Shown in pieces: positions 29,460 through 37,431 of a stretch of 64,000 bases of DNA. A program made the translations under genes and the position numbers. How positions within the stretch are numbered: position 1 is the stretch's first letter; every line of letters begins with the position of its first letter. The notes beneath the pieces were generated by a model, which saw only the letters and a list, made by a program, of their open reading frames with translations, had not been told where the DNA came from and did not search any database. The stretch comes from Microbulbifer agarilyticus (lineage in GTDB: Bacteria; Pseudomonadota; Gammaproteobacteria; Pseudomonadales; Cellvibrionaceae): positions 124,001 to 188,000 of the forward strand of contig NZ_JAIUZM010000001.1 in NCBI RefSeq assembly GCF_020171345.1, in the 5' to 3' direction.

Positions 29460-31568
29460 ATGGCACAAAACCCACTTTTCCAAAAAATCCGCGCAGCGAC
29501 AGTCTATACGACCGGAATTCTAATTTTGGTCAGCAGTCTTAGTGGACCATCGTCTTTCGCCGCCAGTCCGGCAATAAGTGTCACCACGTACGGGACTCTT
29601 CCGCTCACGCGTACGCAGTACCAGAACAAACTACGCGGCTTCTGGTTGGGACAAAGTCTTGCCAACTGGACGGGGCTGGTCACTGAAATGGACAAAATCG
29701 GTGGCCCGGGCCCGCACGGTGTCTTCTACACCCGGGACGACTGGGGAAAAACGGACCAGCCGAGTATTTGGGGGCAAGGTGTCCCCAGTGACTTATCCAC
29801 AACCATCGACTGGGTCCTGCGCCGGCCAGGGGAAGTGTGGGGAGCGGATGACGACACCGATATCGAATACATATATCAGCACCTACTGGATCAACACCAG
29901 ACCACAATGCTCACCCCCGAGCAAATTCGCGACGGCTGGCTCACGCATATCTATTCGGACGAAAACACCCCCTTCACCACTACCGATGGAAAAGCGGAAA
30001 ACTTTCTTTGGGTATCCAACCAACGGGCACACGACTTAATGCGTGAGCAATCTCTGCTGCCACCGGAAACCAGCCAACCCGACCACAACCCCCACTTCGA
30101 CATGATCGATGCGCAACTGACCACGGAAATATTCGGCCTGTTTGCGCCCGGAATGCCGGACATTGCCCTCGCCATGGCCCACCTTCCCATCCGCACTACC
30201 GCACGTGAAAACGCCGCCTGGGCGGCAGAATTCTATGTGGTGATGCACGCTCTCGCTGCGGGCATTGACTCCACGCTCCCCGTCAAGCCGCAACTCTTCG
30301 CCATCGCCGACCGCGCGCGCCAGCAGCTGCCGCAAGGAAGCTACAGTGCAGACATGTACGACTTCGTACAAAAGCAGTACCAAAAGAAGGTACCTTGGGA
30401 AAAAGTGCGCGATAGCCTGCATAAAAAATATCAAATCAATGGCGAAGCTGGTTACGACCTCAGTACACGTAACCTCTACTGCAACGGCTGCTTTGCCGCC
30501 GGCATCAATTTCGGCGCCAGCCTGATCAGCCTGTTCTACGGTGAAGGGGACTACCGGGAAACCGTAAAGTTGGCCGTGTTAATGGGCTGGGATTCCGACA
30601 ACCCGGCCGCCACCTGGGGCGGATTACTGGGTTTTATCTACGGACATGAAAAACTCACTGCGTGGTTCGGTCCACTATCCGATGAATTCGACATTCATCG
30701 TACCCGCGGCGGTTTTGCCAACAATGGTCAGGATACATTTACAAATATGGCACGGGTGGGCGTAACCATCGTTGACCGAGTGGTACAGGAAAGACTTGGC
30801 GGATCGCTGGATACCGAAAACAATCGCTGGAGTATCCCACGCCTCGAGAAAAATTCAGGCTTCGAGCTACCCGAAGAGGCCCCCGACAGCCGAAACCCCC
30901 AAAAATCAAGCAACGATGCCGAGCCCCTCACCGTCCTATCCCTGAATATTTACGGACATGCCACTATGCCGGCGGCCGCGGCCAAGTATGCGCAACTCGT
31001 TACCGATCACAATGTAGATCTGCTGGCAGTGCAGGAGGGTGTCGACGATTGGCAGATTCAAGGCCTGCCCACCGATTACCGACGTGCAGAGGCTTTGGCC
31101 AGCGCATTGGGGAATTGTTGGGTGCGCCGATATCAAGTTTTCGCCAACCGTTGCCGAGGACTGGAGTTCGAGCACAATGAACGCTTTGATATGACGGATG
31201 GGCCAAATGCAGTGCGCACTGGTGAATTGGTGGTAATTCGACGTGGCGCCGAGCGTTTCGGCCTGATCGATGTGCACTGGGATCACGAAAGCGAACGGGT
31301 GCGTTACGCCAATAGCCGCGAAACCAACGCCGCTACAAACTCCCCGTATCTACTCGATATCCCGCTACTGGTGGCGGGCGACTTCAACACAACCTGCGAA
31401 AGTGCGACGACCCAAGCGCTCGCCATAAGCTCAGATTTATCATTCCTGTATGGGGATGGTATTGACTGTGGTTTCGTGCGTGGCCTGAAAGGCAGCGGGA
31501 AAAGTATTGACGCCGCGCCATCGGACCATCCAGGTATTTTACTAAAAGTGACGGCTTTGAAATCCTGA
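29460..31568 (+). CDS. Exported ADP-ribosylglycohydrolase fused to an EEP-type phosphodiesterase domain
   Basis: 702 aa from ATG 29460 (GGAG 7 nt upstream; a TTG two codons earlier is poorly spaced). A signal peptide is followed by an ADP-ribosylglycohydrolase-type domain (about residues 45-470): LRGFWLGQSLANWTGL, GADDDTDIEY with metal-binding aspartates, GCFAAGINFGASL and MGWDSDNPAATWGGLLGFIYG. Residues about 480-702 resemble a compact endonuclease/exonuclease/phosphatase domain: TVLSLNIYGH, LLAVQEGVDDW, IDVHWDHE, LLVAGDFNTTC and PSDHPGILLKV carry the expected Asn, Glu, His, Asp-Asn and Asp-His positions. Both active sites look usable. A secreted fusion of this kind is unusual and I do not know its substrate; ADP-ribosyl or other N-glycosidic nucleotide compounds are candidates. 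Confidence 0.78.
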   Translation: MAQNPLFQKIRAATVYTTGILILVSSLSGPSSFAASPAISVTTYGTLPLTRTQYQNKLRGFWLGQSLANWTGLVTEMDKIGGPGPHGVFYTRDDWGKTDQPSIWGQGVPSDLSTTIDWVLRRPGEVWGADDDTDIEYIYQHLLDQHQTTMLTPEQIRDGWLTHIYSDENTPFTTTDGKAENFLWVSNQRAHDLMREQSLLPPETSQPDHNPHFDMIDAQLTTEIFGLFAPGMPDIALAMAHLPIRTTARENAAWAAEFYVVMHALAAGIDSTLPVKPQLFAIADRARQQLPQGSYSADMYDFVQKQYQKKVPWEKVRDSLHKKYQINGEAGYDLSTRNLYCNGCFAAGINFGASLISLFYGEGDYRETVKLAVLMGWDSDNPAATWGGLLGFIYGHEKLTAWFGPLSDEFDIHRTRGGFANNGQDTFTNMARVGVTIVDRVVQERLGGSLDTENNRWSIPRLEKNSGFELPEEAPDSRNPQKSSNDAEPLTVLSLNIYGHATMPAAAAKYAQLVTDHNVDLLAVQEGVDDWQIQGLPTDYRRAEALASALGNCWVRRYQVFANRCRGLEFEHNERFDMTDGPNAVRTGELVVIRRGAERFGLIDVHWDHESERVRYANSRETNAATNSPYLLDIPLLVAGDFNTTCESATTQALAISSDLSFLYGDGIDCGFVRGLKGSGKSIDAAPSDHPGILLKVTALKS

Positions 31569-31704
31569 GTACCGAGAAAACGCAATTCTATGGATACTAT
31601 TCCATTAATCCTGCCCATCCCACTACAACTCTAATTCGACCGGTAATAATCACCGAAGTCAGACACCATATCCGTGCGTACCGATTTCTGTACTGTATTA
31701 CGAA

Positions 31705-31721
31705 GGGCCGCTATGCGGCCC
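31705..31721 (-). terminator. Hairpin after the GH30 gene
   Basis: Perfect stem GGGCCGC, loop TAT, GCGGCCC, 9 nt past the GH30 stop on the minus strand. The following sequence (TTCGTAATAC) is only weakly T-rich. It resembles the hairpin after the first GH5 gene. Confidence 0.45.
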
Positions 31722-31729
31722 CACGTTAA

Positions 31730-34573
31730 TTACTGGCAGCTACCAATCAACGTCCAGGAGTTATCACTCCCAGGCTCGCTATTTGTGTACCAGTTCGCCT
31801 GGTACAAGTTTCCCTGATAGGTCATTTGGTCTCCGCCAAGAAGGTGGGTGTTGGGACCGCCCGCATAATCGGCGTGGAGCCAGTGCGGATAAGCGGTAAT
31901 GCCATCACACTGGTTGCTGGTCACAGTACATCCTTTGCTGTCGACTGTGACACCGGGTGCCGTTGCAGGGCACTGATCTGCTGAATTAACAACACCATCA
32001 TTGTCGTCGTCCAGACAACTTGGATCGTTATTGCAACTGGAATCTGTAACCGGTTTAATTTCAAACCAGTTGATATTCCAACCGCCACTTAAGGCAGCAA
32101 TCGCAAGTTCTGAGGTATTTGCGGGTAGCGAAACTGTGTGGGATACAGTAGCCCAACTCTGCCAGCCTCCCGTAGCACTGAACTTTAGGGTTCCGTATTC
32201 CACGGCACCTCCGGGTTGCTCCAGGGTTAGACTTCCTCCGTTACTCGCGGACGCCACTCGATAGCGCACCTCATAGCGACCTGTATTGCTGGCAGGCAAG
32301 TGGATGCTGTAGGTCATCCAATCGTCAGCATCAATCCAGCCTACATTGTCTCCACCATCGATGTCGGACGTTGGCTCAACCTGAACCTCCCCAGCCTCGC
32401 GCCAGTGTTCTGCCTCAATACGCAAGGAATCACTTTCAATTGGGCAGCCACTGTTGGTTGCTGCACCGACGGTTTGCGGACAGGCGTCGAAGGGGTTGCG
32501 CACCCCGTCGTTATCATCATCCAACAGTGAACAACCGTCACTGTCCACCGGTGCGCCGAGTGGCGTTTGCGGACACAAATCGACATCGTTACTCACGTCA
32601 TCTGCGTCATCATCGCCGGGAACGGGACAGCCAAGGCTATCTACTTCTACACCTGTGGGCGTGCCCGGGCACTGGTCGAGCTGGTCCGGCACCGTGTCCC
32701 CATCCTCATCCGCCACCGGCACATCTGGCTGCCAGCGAAAGGTTACCGCGGTACGCGGAGCGATAGTATGCTCGAACGCCGAGTCCTCCCATGCAACCGA
32801 AACCGTCTGGGCGCTATTCGACTTGTTGTACACCAGAGCCACCAAAGTGCCATCCGGGTTTTTCAACGCAACGTTTACGATGCTTTCAGAGAAGCCTGTG
32901 GACGCAACTCGACGCGCACCAGGCTGCATAAAGCGGGAGAGTTGCGAAATAATGTAGTAAGACACATGACGCGTAAGCCCCTGCCCCCCCTCTTCTAGGG
33001 TGATCGCGCCCAGGCACGCAGTACAACCGGTTAGGGTGGTAGGCGGCGAGGTTACGAGGTTCCATTCGAGTACTGTGCGCGCATAATTCCTTAGGGAACC
33101 CATTACCACCGTTTCCATATGCCAGGCGAGGTCGCCATCAAACGCCGCAGCCCATCCCGCGGGCGTATCGTCTTCCGGTCTACCTGTCCATTGCTCAGTA
33201 AAATAAACGTCTTTACCACTCGCGTGATAAACATCACTCATGGTACTTATTTCACCGGCGTACAGGTGGAACGCGGAACCGTCAATGTACTGGCTCTGGG
33301 CTACGCGGATGGGAAACTCCGGGTGGTCGAGATTGTGATCAAAGCCGAGTAATTTCACATGGCCGAGACCGGCTTGCTGCAATGCCGGGCCGACATATGT
33401 TTCCACTAGGTCGTACTGCTGCTCGGCATTCATCAGCATACTGGGTTCATTCCAGGGGTTTTCTGGCTCGTTTTGCGGCGTCATCCCCCAGATCGTAATA
33501 CCTTCAGCAGCCATGGCCTGAATATATTGCACAAAGTAATTTGCCAAATCGCCGTAGTGCGCGGGTTTGAGCGTCCCGCCGACCCAGTCATTGTTGGTTT
33601 TCATCCACAATGGTGCGGTCCACGGCGTGGCGAGGACTTTGATCTCTGGATTTATGGCGAGGATTTTCTTTAATACAGGGAGCAAGGTCTGCGTGTCAGG
33701 CCCCTGCAGGGAGAAACTGCGGTCGCTGCCTACTTCGGTAAAGGTAAAGGATTCCCAGGTGCCGGCAGATTGGTCGTTATCTACCATACGAACCAGGAGA
33801 TTGTCATCGATATGCAGCCGGTCGTGGTTACCGAAACCTTTTAGCGGCAGCGATAGGAAGTAGGCGCCATGCCCTTCGCCGGGTGTCAACTCCCATTTTT
33901 CCCACCAGCCGTCAGCGGAAGTTTCCTGCATATCCGCCATATTGGTATCGTCGGTGCGCAACCGTGGCACGCTTCCACCGGCAGCGCGATCAATAAAGAA
34001 CAATCCATCGCCCGCGGGGACAAATTTCCACTCGAAGTCCGGTCCGTGCGGTGAGTCAGGTGCTGTGTAGGGATCTTCGTTAAAGCCACTGGCACCCAGG
34101 CGCACATCGTGGGCGGGCATGTCGATGTAGTAGGTTTTACCCGGATCCGGAATAAAGTTTTCCTGGCTGCGGGTTTCGTCACTGTAGGTGTACAGAGATG
34201 TAGAGAGATCGGATGCACCGATGCTGATCCTTACCATGGAGACGTTGTTTCCCGCCTGCGGATGGAACATCTCGTTTAGAAACGCATTCTGTTCGGCTTC
34301 TGGTAGCGAAAGGATGGCCGCTGCACTGGCTTGCGTGAGTGCGTAGCCGAGGCCAGTTACGGATTGAAACGTTTGCGAAGGGTCAATTTCAATCGCAAAC
34401 CCGCTTGTGGCGGCGGGCTGGGTGAACGGGAGGTCAAGCACCTGTTCATGTAGCAGTTTGCCGCGGTCGCCCTGGGTAGTAAGGACACTGACTTCCTCCG
34501 CGAGTGACAAGCTGGCAAATGCCAGCGCGGACAGGGTCAGCGCCGCCAGCGATGCTCTTCCGTTCTTCTTCAT
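31730..34573 (-). CDS. Secreted GH30 glycosidase with an inserted domain and TSP3-CBM6-TSP3-CBM5/12-like tail
   Basis: 947 aa from ATG 34573, whose RBS context is identical to that of the first GH5 gene; a longer 1016-codon reading is less likely. GH30 landmarks: FQSVTGLGYALTQASA, MVRISIGASDLS, KVLATPWTAPLWMKTN, acid/base E369 in MTPQNEPENPWNEP and nucleophile E460 in DVYFTEQWTG. The family includes glucosylceramidases and beta-1,6-glucanases; the latter would suit a beta-glucan locus (inference). Residues about 141-285 are an extra module inside the barrel with W/F-G-L repeats (FEWKFVPAGDGLFFID, WWEKWELTPGEG), beta-trefoil-like in style. After the beta-sandwich come three TSP3-type repeats, a CBM6, a fourth TSP3 repeat and a CBM5/12-like end nearly identical to that of GH5. 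Confidence 0.9.
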   Translation of the reverse strand: MKKNGRASLAALTLSALAFASLSLAEEVSVLTTQGDRGKLLHEQVLDLPFTQPAATSGFAIEIDPSQTFQSVTGLGYALTQASAAAILSLPEAEQNAFLNEMFHPQAGNNVSMVRISIGASDLSTSLYTYSDETRSQENFIPDPGKTYYIDMPAHDVRLGASGFNEDPYTAPDSPHGPDFEWKFVPAGDGLFFIDRAAGGSVPRLRTDDTNMADMQETSADGWWEKWELTPGEGHGAYFLSLPLKGFGNHDRLHIDDNLLVRMVDNDQSAGTWESFTFTEVGSDRSFSLQGPDTQTLLPVLKKILAINPEIKVLATPWTAPLWMKTNNDWVGGTLKPAHYGDLANYFVQYIQAMAAEGITIWGMTPQNEPENPWNEPSMLMNAEQQYDLVETYVGPALQQAGLGHVKLLGFDHNLDHPEFPIRVAQSQYIDGSAFHLYAGEISTMSDVYHASGKDVYFTEQWTGRPEDDTPAGWAAAFDGDLAWHMETVVMGSLRNYARTVLEWNLVTSPPTTLTGCTACLGAITLEEGGQGLTRHVSYYIISQLSRFMQPGARRVASTGFSESIVNVALKNPDGTLVALVYNKSNSAQTVSVAWEDSAFEHTIAPRTAVTFRWQPDVPVADEDGDTVPDQLDQCPGTPTGVEVDSLGCPVPGDDDADDVSNDVDLCPQTPLGAPVDSDGCSLLDDDNDGVRNPFDACPQTVGAATNSGCPIESDSLRIEAEHWREAGEVQVEPTSDIDGGDNVGWIDADDWMTYSIHLPASNTGRYEVRYRVASASNGGSLTLEQPGGAVEYGTLKFSATGGWQSWATVSHTVSLPANTSELAIAALSGGWNINWFEIKPVTDSSCNNDPSCLDDDNDGVVNSADQCPATAPGVTVDSKGCTVTSNQCDGITAYPHWLHADYAGGPNTHLLGGDQMTYQGNLYQANWYTNSEPGSDNSWTLIGSCQ

Positions 34574-34778
34574 TATTCTCACCATCAAATTTTTCATTAT
34601 TGGGAGAGTGAAAAATACGGAGGTTCTTGGGGAACGTCGTATCAATAAGAGAGTTTTCTTAATTTCGTACGAGTTCGCATGACCTGACACCAACCGAACG
34701 CGCAAATGTGGATTGATCCACTGAGTTTGGGCAAGCACAAAGTCAAAAACGAGAACCTGCAGACAGGTGCACAAATAC

Positions 34779-34807
34779 AAAAAGCCCGCGCTAGCGCGGG
34801 CTTTTTT
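34779..34807 (-). terminator. Terminator after the second GH5 gene
   Basis: Stem AAAAGCCCGCG, loop CTAG, CGCGGGCTTTT, followed by A on the left, which gives a T run on the minus strand. It separates the second GH5 gene from the GH30 gene, so the two are separate transcripts. Confidence 0.85.
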
Positions 34808-34870
34808 AATGGTATGGATTTCCGAGATTCCCTAAAGCGGCATTCCTTAAGCCACCCAGAAAATCAAGAA

Positions 34871-36676
34871 TCAATCGAGCTTGGTCAAACTAAACCAGTT
34901 CAGGTTCCAGCCACCAACCGGTACGCCGATACCAAAATCCTGGGAGCCGGCATCCAGATGGACATCCAAGCTGATCGTGGTCCAGTTCTGCCAATCGCCG
35001 GTGGCGGGCACGTTCAGGGTACCGTATACCGGACTACCCCCCGCTCGCTCGAAGCTCAGCTGGCCGCCGCCTTGAGAGGCCACACGGAATTCCACTCGAT
35101 AATTACCGGCACTCGGCACGTTTACACCGTGATAGGCCATCCAGTCGCCGTTATCGAGGTAACCCACATTCTGACCCCCGCCTACATCAGAGGTCGCTTC
35201 AACCTGAACGCCTTCCATGAAGGTGTAATTTTCGGCTTCAACCTTGATGGTCTCACCGCCCGGATCAGTAGATTGAATATCCAACCAGTTAATATTCCAA
35301 CCCGGCCCCACCGCAGCGACCGCTACCTGTTGATCACCGGCTGGCAGGCTCACGGTATGAGAAATCGTGGTCCAGGACTGCCAGTCTCCGGTATTCGGTA
35401 CGTCCAGCTGGCCGTACACCGGCGAGCCACCCTTGCCTTCAAATTGCAAGACACCGCCTGAGCCGCTGGCCGCAACACGGTAAGAAACCTCGTAGTTCCC
35501 AGCTGCCGGTACATTGATGCGATAGGCCATCCAATCGTCGGTATCGATATAACCAACGTTTTCACCACCGCCGGTATCGCTGGTGGATTCGGTTTGCACC
35601 CCATCGGCGCCACAGAACGCTTCGGCTTCGATGCGTCCGGGTACATTTACCGCAGTTGCCGAATCGCAGTCATCGCCACCCTCTGGGCCACCCCAATTAA
35701 GTAAAATATCTCGAACTTTGTTGCCCGATGCCGTCAACTGGGCGGGCGCCCAACTACCAGTGGCACTTGCACCCGGCACCAGTGCAGAGGCACCTTCTGG
35801 TTTATCGTTGATCGACCAGTTGGCGTGACTGATATTGTTGTTCTTAAGAAACTCCATCCACGCATCGGTCTCACCGTAGTTAACGCCGCCGTTACCATCG
35901 GCATTTACGGTGCCCCACTCGGTCACAAACAGCGCGATCCCGTTATTCAATGCGGTCTGCGCCTTGTCGCGTAACCATTGGCCGTGAGAGCCGGAGTAGA
36001 AGTGCAGGCCGTAGGCAATGTTGGCGTGGCCCTGGATGGGGTCAAAGGAAGCGTCATCCACGTCCTGAGACCAGTTCGGGGTGCCGACAATAATCAGGTT
36101 GTCCGGGTCAATCGAACGGATTGATGAGATAACGGATTCTGCGTATGGCTTAACGCCACTGGACCAGGAGACCTGCTTGGGCTCGTTGAAAATCTCATAA
36201 ATAACATTGTTGGTATGACCATAATCGGCGGCCATGCGTGAGAAGAAATTGACCGCACGGCTCCAGTCATGTTCATTCGCGTAATGGGAGTGCCAATCGA
36301 TAATCACATACATGTCGTTGGCAATAGCTGCATCCACGATGGCCCGGACTTTAGCCTCATTTCCCGCCGGGTCATCAAAGTAGCCTCCGGGATCTTCCAC
36401 GCCCATGGCCGCACGTACCACGCCGGACTTCCAATCGGACTTCAACCAGCTAACGGTGCTTGGGTTATAAAACTTCTCGCCCCCCCAACCATTGTTACTC
36501 CAGAAGAAACTGTTGCCTGCCACACTGCCTTGCTGACCTCCAATCAAGACCTGGTTGCCATTTACAGACAGTGGTTCAACAGCAAGCGCACTACTGGACA
36601 TCAGCGCAAGTGTGGCCAAAAGCAAGTTTTTATATGCGTTCCCGGCTGGAGCTGAACGCCCGTTTTCTCTTTTCAT
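34871..36676 (-). CDS. Secreted GH5 endoglucanase with two CBM6 modules
   Basis: 601 aa from ATG 36676 (GGAG 10 nt upstream; the preceding TTG is not needed). Signal peptide, then a GH5 barrel closely related to that of 25161-27296: VIIDWHSH, acid/base E165 in YEIFNEPKQ, nucleophile E253 in LFVTEWG. Two CBM6-like modules follow (TGGGENVGYIDTDDWMAY and GGGQNVGYLDNGDWMAY), ending GWNLNWFSLTKLD. Unlike its paralogue it lacks the TSP3 linker and the CBM5/12-like tail. It is a second extracellular endo-beta-glucanase, probably with overlapping substrate and different surface binding. Cellulose-type beta-1,4 activity is the family default; other beta-glucans are possible. Confidence 0.9.
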   Translation of the reverse strand: MKRENGRSAPAGNAYKNLLLATLALMSSSALAVEPLSVNGNQVLIGGQQGSVAGNSFFWSNNGWGGEKFYNPSTVSWLKSDWKSGVVRAAMGVEDPGGYFDDPAGNEAKVRAIVDAAIANDMYVIIDWHSHYANEHDWSRAVNFFSRMAADYGHTNNVIYEIFNEPKQVSWSSGVKPYAESVISSIRSIDPDNLIIVGTPNWSQDVDDASFDPIQGHANIAYGLHFYSGSHGQWLRDKAQTALNNGIALFVTEWGTVNADGNGGVNYGETDAWMEFLKNNNISHANWSINDKPEGASALVPGASATGSWAPAQLTASGNKVRDILLNWGGPEGGDDCDSATAVNVPGRIEAEAFCGADGVQTESTSDTGGGENVGYIDTDDWMAYRINVPAAGNYEVSYRVAASGSGGVLQFEGKGGSPVYGQLDVPNTGDWQSWTTISHTVSLPAGDQQVAVAAVGPGWNINWLDIQSTDPGGETIKVEAENYTFMEGVQVEATSDVGGGQNVGYLDNGDWMAYHGVNVPSAGNYRVEFRVASQGGGQLSFERAGGSPVYGTLNVPATGDWQNWTTISLDVHLDAGSQDFGIGVPVGGWNLNWFSLTKLD

Positions 36677-36863
36677 CAATTATTTTCTCCGCTTCATGAC
36701 TATTGTTATTTGCGATTTAACGGCTAAAACACGTCATCCAAGTATTGGCTCAGAAAAACTTGCCACTGGGATAAACAAGATTCAATATGTCACTGAATGA
36801 AGGGAGCAAATGGACCAATGAGTTAAAGCGGGAGGGAAAAAGGTTAATACGGACTATCGATAC

Positions 36864-36886
36864 AAAACCGGCCACTAGCACCGGCT
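36864..36886 (-). terminator. Possible terminator after the zinc-ribbon gene
   Basis: On the minus strand GCCGG, an 11-nt spacer with GCTAG, then CCGG and a TTTT tail, 31 bp downstream of the small zinc-ribbon gene. The stem is short. Confidence 0.4.
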
Positions 36887-36916
36887 TCTAAACAGATACA
36901 ATTAGCTTCTGGCAAA

Positions 36917-37114
36917 TCACAGTAACTCAGTTTTTACTTTTCCGCACCGCTGACAGCGTGATTCCGTTATCAGCCTTCCTTGCTTCACATCAAATTTTCG
37001 CTCAGCCACCACCTTCCACTTGTGAAAGCCATCACGACACAGGCTACTGCCTTTATGTTTTTCCCAAGCGGTCTTGCGCTTGAACTGAATGACCTCACCC
37101 ACCGTTTTCTCCAC
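36917..37114 (-). CDS. Small zinc-ribbon-like protein (65 aa)
   Basis: A compact, highly charged protein with four candidate metal ligands: a Cys and His in SLCRDGFHKW and a CxxC pair in SRCQRCGKVKTELL. Between them a basic beta-rich stretch (KVVAERKFDVKQGRLITE) resembles a one-domain zinc ribbon. Similar short proteins are, as I recall, widespread and uncharacterised in marine gammaproteobacteria. The absence of a signal peptide implies a cytoplasmic place, possibly nucleic-acid binding. It is divergent from narG but nothing links it functionally to nitrate reduction. Confidence 0.65.
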   Translation of the reverse strand: MEKTVGEVIQFKRKTAWEKHKGSSLCRDGFHKWKVVAERKFDVKQGRLITESRCQRCGKVKTELL

Positions 37115-37431
37115 TAGCAGTCCTATTTTATGCTTTGCTACGCAATATACCTCTATTCAGATGATTCTGCGCCGCGTGGCACATAGTGTGCTTTTTATGC
37201 AGGATATACAACGCGCTACGTAAACAAGATACCGCCGTAAGTATTCGCGTCGCGCGTATCGGGAACTCCAGGAAAACCCCCAAATACAAGCAAAGCGCAC
37301 CAATTTCTACCGATAGAAGCAAATGACGAACTTAAGTCCAATTTAACTCGGAAATTGGTTTGACGGGGCTATAAGTCGCGCCTAATTTGAAGCGTATCAC
37401 CCGATGCAAACGCCATGGATGGGCGCTGCCG
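37115..37431. other. Divergent region upstream of narG
   Basis: A 317 bp gap that should contain the promoter of the nar operon. I looked for an FNR-type TTGAT-N4-ATCAA box and did not find a convincing one. A 64-codon minus frame (37128-37322) has no features that support it. Confidence 0.4.

Noticed and set aside
34574..34780. 69-residue N-terminal extension of the GH30 protein
   Set aside because: The extension has no signal-peptide logic, and the internal ATG at 34573 has the same RBS block as the GH5 gene and a proper signal sequence.
37128..37322. 64-codon minus frame upstream of narG
   Set aside because: No ribosome-binding site or family features; likely chance frame in a promoter region.
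37330..37431. FNR or NarL operator before narG
   Set aside because: Expected from the biology, but no TTGAT-N4-ATCAA or clear heptamer pair could be found by eye.
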